A stretch of 64,000 nt of DNA. Origin: Neoarius graeffei. Lineage: Eukaryota; Chordata; Actinopteri; Siluriformes; Ariidae. The DNA lies in contig NC_083582.1 of NCBI RefSeq assembly GCF_027579695.1, positions 3,878,378 through 3,942,377 on the forward strand, in the 5' to 3' direction. The position numbers were made by a program, and so were the translations under genes. A model generated the notes under the pieces. That model saw only the letters and a program-made list of their open reading frames with translations. It did no database searches and was not told the DNA's origin. Shown piece by piece: positions 1 through 12,500 of the stretch (position 1 is its first letter; the number at the start of each line of letters is the position of its first letter).

Positions 1-56
1 GGGATAGGCTCCAGCTCACCCACGACCCTGCACAGGATAAGTGGCTACAGACAAAG
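1..56 (+). repeat. 3' tail of a tRNA-derived (Mermaid-like) SINE, cut by the window edge
   Basis: The bases match the last ~55 bases of the full SINE copies elsewhere in the window (for example the end of 10868-11248): a 'gggataggctccagct' block, then 'caggataa.gtggctacaga', then a short tandem tail. The 5' part with the pol III boxes is outside the window. The copy has diverged ('cacccacgaccctgcacagg'). Confidence 0.8.

Positions 57-121
<65 letters not shown>
57..121 (+). repeat. (GATA)n microsatellite
   Basis: About sixteen uninterrupted GATA units directly follow the SINE tail. This suggests the microsatellite grew from the SINE's short tandem 3' tail. It is probably length-polymorphic. 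Confidence 0.95.
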
Positions 122-154
122 AATGTTGGTTCTTTTTGGGGATGAGTGACTCAC

Positions 155-318
155 CCTCGCCCCAGCATCACTCTCAGAGCCTCCAGGTTGCCGTCCCGAG
201 CTGCCCAGAGCACTGGGGTCAGTCCATCATCATCCTCAGCGTTCAGCTCTTTCCTGGTGGCTTCCTTCAGTAAGGTCACATGACCATCTCGTGCCGCTTG
301 GTGATATCTGTCATTCAT
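155..318 (-). CDS. ush1g: First coding exon of USH1G/SANS-like ankyrin-repeat scaffold protein (partial gene)
   Basis: The exon reads from ATG at 318-316 ([13 protein letters not shown]...) to a GTGAGT donor at 154-149, giving 54 codons plus 2 nt. It carries the opening [15 protein letters not shown] and the first ankyrin repeat ([19 protein letters not shown]), the start of the USH1G family; the paralogue ANKS4B begins similarly. USH1G (SANS) is a cytoplasmic scaffold of the Usher protein network in hair cells and photoreceptors, binding harmonin and myosin VIIa through its C-terminal SAM/PDZ-binding region, which is off the window. An in-frame upstream ATG at 423 would add 35 residues unlike the family, so I chose the 318 start. 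It lies head-to-head with the otopetrin gene, as in mammals. The symbol rests on N-terminal similarity plus synteny. Confidence 0.8.
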
Positions 319-585
319 TTCAGCACAAACTGCACCTGGGATGTAAAGTCCTGGACTGAGGTTGGTCTGGTGAGGAGTGTAAGATGAAATGAAGCAGCAG
401 TAGAAGGATGAGTGCGTTGTCATGGCAGCAGGACGATGCTGGAGCTGTTAATGAGGGCGTGTGATTGGCTGAATCCCAAACGGCTCCCTATTGGACGAGA
501 CATAATAATTCACTCACTGTGGCATGCTCTTATCATAAAATTCCATCGTTAAACATTTAATCTGAGTTGTCTTCAGCTGATCCTG

Positions 586-790
586 TTTATTGCTGCTGAG
601 TTTTGGGCTCTGATTGGTCAGAAGGTGTTGATTAATTCTCTATAACAGCAGCTCTGACAGTAGTGCAGGTTTATATTAATGCACTTGTTTTAATACGGTG
701 AAGTTTTCTGTAAGGAGATGTTTATTAACATCAGCATCGATGGATTGTTGGAAAGCAGTGTCATAAAGCACATGGAGAGGCAGTGTTATC
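586..790 (+). repeat. Fragment of the CTGATTGGTCAGAAGG repeat family
   Basis: It shares 'ctctgattggtcagaagg.gttgattaattctctataacagc' and 'agcagctctgacagtagtgcag' with 46430-46830 and, inverted, with 53228-53612. A more diverged copy lies at 10474-10760. The copy is truncated and rearranged. Family class is unknown; its spread in introns and spacers suggests a non-autonomous DNA element. Confidence 0.7.
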
Positions 791-954
791 AGAAAACAAT
801 CTACTTTTCAGAGGTAACAGGAACTCAGTAAAACTAATCTTATTCATTTATTATTATTATTATTATTATTATGCTCTATTAACTCTGACTCCAGTTAGAC
901 TGAAGAAGGCTTTGTTAGTCCATTGGAACCAAGGAAACCGAGTCAAAGTCCATC

Positions 955-1200
955 TTAATAAGATTTAATGCTTCCATCATTATATTTTTGATTTTTGATG
1001 GATTTGACCATACGACGTCTGTGTACCACCACAGGGAACCCGACCATAAGTGCAAGGCAACATCTTTCATAAACACCTGACCACCGGACAACAACATTTG
1101 TCTCTTTATTTCCATAAGACAGATGGGTTTTTATCCAGCGCTTATTTTTAATCTTCTTTTTAAAAAATAACGTAGGATTATTTACTAACACATTTTACAG
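955..1200 (-). repeat. Diverged repeat shared (inverted) with 55740-55990
   Basis: Read on the minus strand this segment has 'gtgttagtaaataatcc', 'gctggataaaaa', 'ccatct' and 'tacggaaataaagat'-like words in the same order as 55757-55870 on the plus strand. The two copies are clearly related but diverged. No coding content is convincing; class unknown. Confidence 0.6.
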
Positions 1201-2456
1201 AAAATATTCATGACAGTTTCATATAAAAAAGAGTTTAAACAGTTTTATGAGTCCACTCGCTTGTTGGACAGGTGACAGTTTGTGTTGTGTAAGGGTGATA
1301 GATGGATGTAATTGCAGGAAGAGTTTTACTGAAAACACGCAGCAAACAGATTCAAAACGAGTGGAAAACCAGGCAGTGGTGGAGTGAGGCCCAGACAGGA
1401 TATCAGAGGGATACAATACTCACAGTCCAAACACACAAACAGGGTCAAAACCAGAAAAGTGACACAAAATACAAGGCTTTCACAAAGTCTGTGTGTTACT
1501 CAGAGTCCTTATATAAATGTCTTGCTGTGATTGAGCTCTAATCAGGAACAGGTGCATGGGGATTAGTCCTAATGGTGCTGAGAGATGAAACCAGACAGCT
1601 GTGTGGCGTATGGAGTGTGATATTGGATGGTAACTCTACAGTAGTGATGTAAAGTGAAAGCGCTGGTTCACTGCTGTCCCCCAGGCACCCAGCAGAGTCT
1701 CACCATAATAAATGTGCTGGTGTTGTTTCTGGCGCATGGCATGCGGCGTCAAAGAAAGGAATAAATATGTATCATAACTGCGATGTGAATCTCATTATTG
1801 GTCACAAGACAATGCAGTGATTTATTGAGGTGAAAAACACGACGCGACACAATTCGATGGTTCGTTCATGGTGCTGCAATATTATTATTCTATTCAGGGG
1901 GATTTTGTGTTCTTGGAAATGTTTTGCTCATAAACTCATCAGGAGCTCTGATTTTAGGCAGCGACTGGATATCTATACATCTATATTAGTGTCTAGAATA
2001 CAGTATGTGAAATATTTTATCTGTGCTGTTTGATTTCTCGCAAGGTGAATAACAGACATCAAACATTGACTTTCTGATAAGATACCATGAGGGTGCTGAG
2101 GAATTGGAACATTCATGAGTCTGGGCAGGACACAGGGAGTGTGTGATCGCTTTCAGCGCACATCCATGAGCTTAAAAGCAGAGATCGAGGAATCTGTTTC
2201 ATTCCCTAATGACAAATCTGGGTGTTAAAAATACCGGTGAATGTGCTGATCAGGGTGGAATATTTATCTGCTTCACTGTTGGCACACAGACACACCTAGT
2301 CTGTGAGTCACCGCCCACACATACTGTACACACACACAGAGGCACTTTACCTTCTCAGTACAGAGTAGAAAGAAAGAGGGAATGTACGTGAACTGATCCA
2401 CACATGCATAAATATAAATACAGATATAGATAGAGGGATCCAGACACGAAGGAGGA

Positions 2457-2853
2457 ATGCAGGCTGAAGCTCGAGAAACTGAGGAACTAGAGATGAAAAA
2501 TCAGGACTCGGATTTAGAGTGCTCGAAAAATGATCTGAAAAACACAACGATGTTGGAGGATGGAGTGAAGAGCGATGAGGAGGAGGAGCAGGAGACTGTG
2601 CTGCTGTGGGTTCCATCTGGACGCAGACTCATTTCTGGACTCTTTGGGATCAATGTGGTGCTGCTGGGAGCCGCGCTGGTGGCCGGAGACGCTCTGAACC
2701 CGGTTGGACTTCGCCATCATGAGCCAGAGGTGTTTTTGCTGCTGCTGATGGGTTTCAGTGTGGTGTGGATGCTGTGGTACCTGCTGTGGTCACGACGGCA
2801 GCCTGGAGCCCCTCCACACACTGATCACCACGCGGGAGGTGCTACAGTCACCG
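2457..2853 (+). CDS. otop3: otopetrin coding exon 1 (residues 1-132)
   Basis: 132 codons plus 1 nt, ending ACC G|GTAAGA. It encodes an acidic N-terminal segment (SDEEEEQE), TM1 (about 58-77, ISGLFGINVVLLGAALVAG) and TM2 (about 92-111, VFLLLLMGFSVVWMLWYLLW), then a short polar loop with HTDHHAG, equivalent to the 'DPHAG' motif of mammalian otopetrins. Confidence 0.85.
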
Positions 2854-5800
2854 GTAAGAACCTCTCTGTCTCAGTCTGCTCCTCACTTTTCCTCACCTTT
2901 TAAATACGTTAGCGTGAAGCTACAGTCATTGCGGTGTGTCATTTCATCAATCATCCTCCAGTCACTGATCACAAACACAGCCAGAGGCTTTTACTCACTC
3001 AGCAGGTCGACACGTTTGGTGTCAAACAAATTCAATCTAATAAAAGTGTAAAACACAGCATTCATTCAGACGTCACTTCAAACCAAGGACTTTCAAAATG
3101 ATTTTTAAAGACTTCACAGGATCCGGACTGCACTTCTCATATTTCAGAGTGGTTCAGGTCTGAACGTGACCCCTAGTGGAACCAGCTTTTCCAGTCCGCG
3201 GCGTTTACACCATGCCGGAGTGGGACGGAGTCAGGTGTGGACAACAAGCACAAAAATGGGTTTCATTGTCACAAAGTTGATACTTCATCACTTATGGAAC
3301 AATTGAACTTTTTTTTTTGATGACTCATCATGTTCTAGTCTTGTGTTCATCCAAGAAAATGCTCTCTAGAGCTTTTATGCCCCACCCCCAGGGGCGTGTC
3401 TTGCTCTACAGTAGCAGCTCATTAGCAGTAAACATGGTTCATGTGTGTGTTTTTATTACTCCCTCCAGTTAAATCACAAACACAAGGCGTTCTTCTGGTT
3501 ACAGGCATTTATTTTGCATATCCATGCCGTGAGAACAAGATAAATAAAATACACAGATCATAAATTTAGTCTGACAGAATAATAATTTACTATTAAATAG
3601 ATATGTCACAAACACAAAATGCAGCTTATGTAATTCTTAATGTTTCTGCAATATCTCAGAAATATCAGGCCATTCTGTGGCTGGGAAGTTATTTAATTTG
3701 AGGGGATTAAAGCAAATAATGTGCATGAAATCGCTCGCTTGGCGCAGTCAAGCAGACAGAGGAAGTCCGTGTGCGCATGCGCAGGTTTACCTTCTTCTTC
3801 TTCTTTTGGGTTTTACAGCAGCTGGCATCCACAGTGTTGCATTACTGCCATCTACAGGTTTCCCTTTGAGCGTGCACTGACAGTTCCATCATTCTGTCGC
3901 TAAACGAACAGCTGATCACACCGAGGTGCTCGCTGAGCGCCCATATTTATTAGTTTGGTCCTGCATTTCCTTTCCTTCGTATATAACATAACGTCTTTTC
4001 TTTTCGCTTTCTTTCCGTTACTGTAGTCGCTCTTCCACGTTTCATTCGCACACTCACGTCCTCCATTTTTCTCTCCTGTTTCAAATTTGTATCCCACAAT
4101 GCCTTGCGTGAACGGGGAAAGCCCACCACGTGATGTGATGCATGATGTAGTATCTTGTATTGGGTCATGGTGAAGCAGGAAAAAATAGTGGAGAATTTCA
4201 GGCCACTTGGAGATAAATTCATTAATTGTTCTATTTAAAAAATAATTAAATTGGAAGTCTATGATTGAAATTCAGTAGCTTTCGGTCACTACATAAAAAT
4301 AATTGGGCATTGGGAAAATTCTTTTTATGACCTACACTTGAAAAATCTGAACGGCAGCACAGCTTTAACTTTGAAAACCATAAGCTGCTGAACTAATGGA
4401 TAATTAGCACTGAGAAACATTCTTTGAAACATATGTGCAGCTATCACGTGAACTCCGATAGCATATCAGCCGTTAGCATATCAAATAGTTACAAACATGC
4501 AGAAATAAACACACCTGCATACCTCATTGGCCACGTTAAACTAAAGGGGGTAAGAAAGGAAACCTCCAACATTATAAATCTTCACTTTGTTCAAGTCTTC
4601 ATGAACATTAATACAGTTAGTAACTTTTACTGATCATCCTTCATTAAACCGAACTTTATTCCCTCTTGTGGTCCTGCTCGGTCACGGTCCAACAATAACA
4701 ACCCCACCCACAACAACACAAGAACATTCGTTCCGCTATCAAGATGTCGCATAGTTCTTTTATTTAACTTGTGTTTTTATGTGTATATTTGGTAAAATTC
4801 ATGTTGATTAACAAAAACAATTTAACCAAACATATAAATTATTCTTATATTTAACTGAAATTATTAAATGAACTTAAATTATATGACTGACTCTAATAGC
4901 AGCTACAGTTTTTGTTCACGTGTCTTCCTGCACAATATTCACGTTCCCAACTGACTATAAACGTTTGGAGTTTATTCTTGGAGTTTGTGTGAGCCGGAGG
5001 TCATGTGACTCTTCAGAAAAGCTGTTCAAAGTTTGAATGTCAAAAATTCCACATTTTCCATACACCGTTTCCGTCAGTAATATTATTTTATCTCCCACTG
5101 AGACGCGTCAGATGTCTCGCGGTGACGACCCGGCGACTCTCTGTCACCAACAGCAACGCCGATGCTCAACTTCGACTGAAACATGTACGCCATAACACTG
5201 AACACACACCGTCTTGCCATCAAGGATTCAAGTCGTCCTGGAGAAAGTGGAGAGGTGTGGCTGTGAAATCCTCACAAATCTCATAAAAATAATTCTACAC
5301 TCGAAATCTCTACACTGTTCCCATTAGTTGCGAGCTCGCTAAGCTACTGTTAGGCGTATTTAGATTCAGCGGGGGTGTGGTGTGGTGCATCTTGAATGCT
5401 ATTGGCTTTACATTTTAACATTCTGTCACTCAGACTCCTTGTTTCAAAAAGAAACATTTCTTCAGGTTTTATAATGCTTCTGGTTACATTTTTTCTGACC
5501 CTGAAATTAGCTCCACCTCCAAGATAGAATGAAACTTACTCAACCCTGCCCCCTTTCCTAAAAAGGCATCTTGCAAAGCATATCGTTATTGTTGTTGTTG
5601 TTGTGGGTGTGGTTGGGGATGTGGTGGAAAGGTGCTGGTCAGTATTTTCATTGCAGTTGTAATTCCCTTCACAGGCAGCAGGAGGCACTAAAAATCACAA
5701 ACACCTTCAGGCAAAGTAAAGCACATCACTGTTTTAAAATACTTTATTATATTGCATTATCTATGAAAAATAGTATGACATTTGCATTACAGAGTTTGTT

Positions 5801-6462
5801 TTTTATTGTTTGTTTGTATAAAAGAATAGATTGGCTCAAGATTCCCTTAAACCTTCTGCACTGTTTTATCAAAGTTCGAGCTGTTTATCTTCAGGGAATC
5901 TTCCAGCTACCAGTTTATCACAGTGTAAACCTCATGTCTAAATCATCACACGCTCACTTTAAAAGACACTTTTATCTCAGTATCACCATCTATAAATAAA
6001 ATTTCATAAAATAGCACGATAAGTCAGTTTTCTCAATAATAACAGCTTGTTTGTGTGGCGTCTTATATGAAATTCATATTTCCAACAAGCCAACTAATAC
6101 GTTCTTCATGTCCTGTAGGAGAATTCAGGAAAGCAGACTGGTCTTTCTGGTCTTCTAAGCTGAAAGTGTTCGCATGTTACAGTTTCATTTACTTGATTAA
6201 ATCGATGCTGATGTTTTTAGCTAGCATACTCACATTTAAAAGTGTAAAGAGCTTCATTTTAGGGGATATTTTTCAACTAAATCTAAAGCACGAGGAGGAA
6301 TGTATCAGTTATCAGTAATCGATTATAAACTGTACAATAAAACTGAAATTCAGTGCTGTGAGAAAGCTGCTGTAATTCCCCTGGAGGTGTGTGAATGATA
6401 TTTTTCCAGGTGGAAAGTAGGAATTAGAGTGTGACTTTACACTACAATACAGCATTATCTTA

Positions 6463-6500
<38 letters not shown>

Positions 6501-9500
6501 AGTGGTGCTCATGCTGTTTGCAGGATTCAGTCTGTTGCTTTGTGTGTTCATGATGGTGTACAACAGCATGATGGCAAAATGTCAGCCAATAGCTAAAGTG
6601 CTTCTGCCCTTCATCCAGACTCCATTCCTCATCCTGCAGGTGAGCAACGGAATAAACTTAACCATAAACTTTATTAATAAACATTACCCTTGAACCATGA
6701 ATGTAAATTTTAAATGTAAGCTTTTTCTATTTAACATTAATTTCAATCATAACTATAAATTTTAATCATAAACTTTAACTGTAAACTTTAAAGACTTTAT
6801 CTGTCAACTTTAACTATAAACTCTAACTGTAAACTTTAACTGTAAACTTTACCTATAAACTTTAGCTGTAAACTTTAACTATAAACTTTAACCATAAACA
6901 ATGACCATGTGTTAACCATAAACTTTAACTACAAGCTTTAACTAAAAACTTTAACCATAAACTTTATCTATAATCTTTAACTATAAACTTTAATCATAAA
7001 GTTTAACAGAAAAACATTATTAGCTGAAAAATTACTACACTGCAAAATAAATGTCCTAGCAAATTAAAAATATGTAAAGTAAATGTATCTGTTTTTGAAA
7101 CATAATATATATATTTAGGCAGTGTTGGTAGCATGTGGTGTCATTACGACTAAAGACCATGCACCTGTTCCTGATTAAGTCAAGTCAAGTTTATTTGTAA
7201 AGCGCTTTTAACAATAAGCATTGTCGCAAAGCAGCTTTACAGAATTTGAACAACTTAAAACATGAGCTAATTTTATCCCTAATCTATCCCCAATGATGAA
7301 GCCTGTGGCGACGGTGGCAAGGAAAAACTCCCTCAGACGACATGAGGAAGAAACCTCGAGAGGAACCAGACTCAAAAGGGAACCCATCCTCATTTGGGCA
7401 ACAACAGACAGCATGACTATAACATTAACAGTTTTAACATGAAGACAGTTTTGTTGATGTTATAAACTCTTCATTGATGGAAACTTGAGTGCAAAACTGT
7501 TCATGACAACTGCAGTCCTAAAGTTAGCAAGTCAACTGTAGTCCTCAGCCATAAAAGCATTACTGTAAGAGTCCAGAGCGTCCTCCAGGTGTGACTTTCA
7601 ACTGTCCTCATGGGGCCGTCCTCCACAGGAGCGATGCGATGAGACTCCAACCAGACACAGGGCACCAGGATGGATCAGGCAGGTCTGAGGAGCAGAAGAG
7701 GTTCAGCATCTCGATCTCAGGACCAACATATAATTCAGAAGGACAGATGGGGGGAGGAGGAAGAGAGAGAAAACACAGGTTGTTAGGTATGCCCAATGTC
7801 ACCTGAATAAGTAGGAACAGTATACATATTGCACTGGGACTCTGGCGAGACTAACTATGACAGCATAACTAAAAGGAGAGAGCCAGAAGGTAACACAGGC
7901 ATGAGGGAGCCCCGGGACATAAAGCAGCAGCCACTACACCGTCAACAAACTCGAGTGAGCAAGCGAGTGGGGACTGACAGCATCCATACATCCCAGTTTA
8001 CCAAAACACTCTGTCTGAGGATCCTCCAGATCTACACCTTTACCTCATAAACACCATTAACACAAGGCTTGACTAAACAGATCTGTTTTCAGCCGAGACT
8101 TAAACGCTGAGACTGTGTCTGATTCCTGAACACTACTTGGAAGGCTGTTCCATAACTGTGGGGGTTTGTAAGAAAAGGCTCCGCCCCCTGATGTAGCCTT
8201 CACTATACGAGGTACCAGCAGATAGCCTGCACCTTTTGATCTAAGTAGGCGTGGCGGGTCATAGAGGAGCAGAAGTTCACTCAGGTACTGTGGTGCGAGA
8301 CCATTCAGTGCTTTAAAGGTCAATAGTAGTATTTTATAATCAATACGAAATTTGATTGGGAGCCGATGCAGTGTGGATAAGACAGGGGTGATGGGGTCAT
8401 ATTTTCTAGTTCTAGTAAGGACTCTTGCTGCTGCATTTTGAACTAACTGGAGCTTGTTTATGCACTTATTGGAACATACAGACAGTAAGGCATTACAGTA
8501 ATCCAACCTGGAGGGAACAAAAGCATGAACTAGTTTTTCCACGTCATGTAGTGACATTAAATTTCTTATCTTAGCAATATTTCTGAGATGAAAGAAAGCT
8601 ACTCGGGTAATGTTATCAATGTGAGTTTCGAATGGAAGACTGGGGTCTTTCATTCGATTAGAGCTCAATCACAGCGCAGACATACAAGGACTCGTTGTTT
8701 GTACGGCCACAAAAGCCATCAATAATCAGGTCGATGCTTTACCATATTTTCTTAAGTATGGGGCTCTGCTCTGTGCCATTCATGTGTGGGGAACTCTACT
8801 ATGACCAAATAATTTAAAAAAATATTCTTATCCCAACTATGTTTATTATTTCTAGACCTTTATTTCTAATTTATCTCATGGAGCTGTTGAAGTCTGGACT
8901 CTGAACTAAACCTGTACTGTTTGTGGTGGTAATAACAATATCTCTGCTTCATCCCACTACGCTGTCCCTTTACTGTAACAGAAACATGTGCTGTGCTTTA
9001 TTCTCAGAATGTTCCTCATAATGAGAAATATCAGATACATTTCCCTAAATCTGAGATATTTGTTTTTGCTGAGGTATCTTTTTTTGTCGCAGAAAATAAA
9101 AAAAGTGTATTCAGTGTTCTCTCCTTGTCCTCTTGTTCCTGTAGACCTACTTGCTCTGGTCTCATTCCAAAGACTGCATCCACAAATACAGAGTCCTCAC
9201 CAGGTACCTGCTCCTTCTCCACCTCCACGCTAACTTTACAGTCCAACAAGTTAGTTCCCCTCACCAGCCTCTCTTTTTTTAATCTCTCTCTCTTTTGTAG
9301 TTAATAGACAAAAATCACAGCTTGATATCGCATAATATTTAAGTGCACAGGGTAAGTAGGACATTAGTCTGAAAAGCAACTAAGAGACCAAGGGTAACAC
9401 TTGATGCTAACACAGCCATGATGTTCTCAGGGTGATGGGCAGTGTTGAGTTTCCACCAAACACAGCTCTTTGTACCAGGTTTAATTTTGGTCTCATCAGA

Positions 9501-12500
9501 CCAGAGAATCTTTTTGATGAGTATCCAGCATGTCTTTTAACCAACTCCAGATACTCCTGGCTACTCTTCCATGAAGTTCAGTTCTATGGTTGTTCTGTAG
9601 ATCTTTCCAGCTCCTGCACAGTTCCTCAAGCCCTGTTGGTTGTTTCTCTCTGACTAATCCCCTCCTTACCTACTCACTAGTGTTTGGTGGATGGTCTCCT
9701 CGAGGCAGAGTGGTGATTGTGCCGCCTTTCAGTGTCGTTCAAAGTTTGGGATATTTTTTAAACCAAATCCTGATTGATATTTTTCCATAACCTTATCTTG
9801 GACTTGTTTTGATCGCTCCTTATTCTTGTTCTAATAAACTCCAGGTTCTTCCAGGAGCAGGTGCATTTATATTGAGTTTTGAGTATATTATAGCATTTAA
9901 AAGTCAAAAGTTGATGCATGTAATGCACCAGATTTGTGTTGGAACATGTTAACCGGATTAGCGACAGTCTGTAATTTGACAATACCAACCTTCAGCTCTT
10001 TACTTATTACTGTGCTTTCAACATGGAGATGTATTCCATGATGACTTAAATGACTAGGTATAAAAAGAACAATGTTGTTATTTCCTTCTTTTCATTCATT
10101 ATGGCTTTATATGCTATATAAACCTCCATTTGGAAAAGATGCAGTGGATTCAGAGGAAGTGTGGATAAGTGGAACTCTGGGTAACAGTGTACTGGATCTC
10201 TCAAGAAGTGTCTTCTCTGCTAATGGCCAAAAACAATCTCAGTGAGAAGGTTCTGTATTCACGTCCACTGTCTCCTGTGTAGTACAGTGATCTTGGTGTG
10301 TGTGTGTGTGTTGTAGGTCTGGACTCATACTCATCCTCTGTACAGACATCTTGTTATGGCTGAGTGCAGTAACAGAAGATACCATCCATTCAGAGATAGA
10401 ACTGGAGAGACAGTACAATGAGACTATCATCACAAAGAAGACCAGTACGTTAAACCTTATCGTTTTACACCACAGTGCTGTTGGCTTCTGGACTCTGGTT
10501 GGTCAGAAGGTGTTCAGAACCACATGCGCTGGTTCTAACATTATCGTTTCTATAGAAACAGCTCATTCACTCATAGTAATAAACAGATTGAAAATACATG
10601 TAAATGTTGATATGGTGAAGTTTTTGGAAGGAGATGTTTACTTAAGGAAGGAGTCTCCAGTGTCAGAGGTGAAGCTGTAACTGTATGTTTTCTGATATTT
10701 TCAGGACAGAGGAGTTTACACTTCTTTGCAATTTCTCTGTAACAAAAGACGACAAGCTGCAGATTTTGTTTTCTTTATTAACTTCAAGACAGACTGTTTA
10801 TAGCTGCTATAATGTAAGTTAGAACAGAAACCAGCTCATTAATTAATATATCAAAATTATCTGTAATTGGGGCGGCACGGTGGTGTAGTGGTTAGCGCTG
10901 TTGCCTCACAGCAAGAAGGTCCGGGTTCGAGCCCCGTGGCCGGCGAGGGCCTTTCTGTGCGGAGTTTGCATGTTCTCCCCGTGTCCGCGTGGGTTTCCTC
11001 CGGGTGCTCCGGTTTCCCCCACAGTCCAAAGACATGCAGGTTAGGTTAACTGGTGACTCTAAATTGAGCGTAGGTGTGAATGTGAGTGTGAATGGTTGTC
11101 TGTGTCTATGTGTCAGCCCTGTGATGACCTGGCGACTTGTCCAGGGTGAACCCCGCCTTTCGCCCGTAGTCAGCTGGGATAGGATCCAGCTTGCCCGCGA
11201 CCCTGTAGAACAGGATAAAGTGGCTACAGATAATGGATGGATGGATGGATCTGTAATCATCAGTAAATTTCTGTGATATAAGAGGAATAAAACATTTTTA
11301 TTATAGGAGTATTTTCCTTTCTTTTTTTATTATACCAACACAAAGGCTATACAATTTCACAAAACAAAGACACTAGTGCACAGACAGTGAATACAAGCTG
11401 TGTGTAATGAACAGAGGGAAGAGGTCGAGTTCCAAAGTGCAAAATAAATCCTGAAGTGATTTATACAGCATTGGTGATTTGTAGTATACTATACTACACC
11501 AGTCAACCCAACTCTACTCATTCATAGGTTTTTCTGTATTTTGACTGTTTTATTCACTGCAGAATAATACTGAAGACACCAGAACTCTGAAACAACATCT
11601 GGAACACATATGGAATTATGTGATAAACAAAAAGTGTTAAAAATATATATACGTTATATTTTAGATTATTCAAAACAGCCACCGTTTAGCCTCTTTTTTC
11701 CTTCTTTGCCTCCTTTCTTTTTTCTCTTTCTTTTCTTTTTCGTTTTCTTTTCATGATATATGATCCTGAACACTGCAACTTCGTACATTGTTTTTATTTT
11801 AAAATAACATTTCTATTGAAATAAACACTGATTTGAATAGAGCCACGTTAAGCCCAAGACTTAAAATGGATTGAGTTGTTTGTGAAATATTACTAAAAGT
11901 CCTGCAGGCTCATGCTTTTATGGAAAAATGAAAATATCCATATTTATGGTGGTGCCAAGTCCCGAACAAACACCCCCCCCCCCCCCCCCCCGCAGCCTAA
12001 GAGGTAGAACGAGAGATAAATATTACCCTTACAAAAAAAGAAGTTTATTCAAGTGTGCTTCTAGTATACTTATTTTAAACTAAAAATAAGAGAGTATGCT
12101 TTCAGTTTACTTTTTATTTACTTATCAGAGATATACTTAATAAAGTCATACATAAGTATACTTGGCTTATACTGAAAAGTATAGAGAAAAGTCTAAGTAT
12201 ATTAAGCTTAAACTTAAACTTTTGATCAAGATATACTGAACAAAAGTGTAATAAAGTATTAAAATATTTGTGCCTTATGTTTAAGTGTACTTGCCCTGTA
12301 GTTGTGCTTATCCTTTTGATAGTAGCCTATAAAATACTTATTTTATTGCCATGTTTTTATAATTTGGCATTTAATACAATGTTGCTTTAAATTTAGATTT
12401 TTAAAGAAAACGAATATGTTCTTAATCCTGAGTATCTGTTGTTATTTTGTGAATTCTTACCTTTATAACTTCATTGTAACTTCAGGTACAAAACACTTAA

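Larger units (their letters stand above)
319..2456. other. Divergent spacer between ush1g and otopetrin gene; shared promoter region plus repeat fragments
   Basis: About 2.1 kb separates the two divergent start codons. It must hold both promoters or 5' UTRs, but no element could be fixed by sequence. It contains a fragment of the CTGATTGGTCAGAAGG repeat (586-790), a (TTA)n tract (847-872), a segment shared in reverse with 55740-55990, and a block at about 1480-1760 that recurs around the LINE insertion at 7178-8655. I see no conserved coding exon here. Confidence 0.6.
2854..6502 (+). other. otopetrin intron 1
   Basis: A 3.6-kb intron holding the 3' part of one TTAA-type MITE (3650-4364). The rest is AT-rich sequence with short ORFs of no recognisable family, including 5571-5999, which I reject as coding. 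Confidence 0.75.

Noticed and set aside
2347-2616. 89-codon minus-strand ORF overlapping otopetrin exon 1
   Set aside because: Antisense to a supported coding exon; low-complexity Ser/Pro content from the reverse of an acidic coding run.
5571-5999. 142-codon ORF in otopetrin intron 1
   Set aside because: AT-rich, no conserved motif, no splice partners, no similarity to a repeat protein; probably chance.
10868-10950. tRNA gene suggested by box A and box B
   Set aside because: Only the pol III promoter boxes are tRNA-like; no cloverleaf closes and the element is a dispersed SINE with target-site duplications.
10892-11260. 95-122 codon ORFs within SINEs (also at 20290, 44414, 45703, 47138, 57534)
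   Set aside because: The same ORF recurs in every SINE because the SINE sequence repeats; SINEs are pol III-derived and non-coding.
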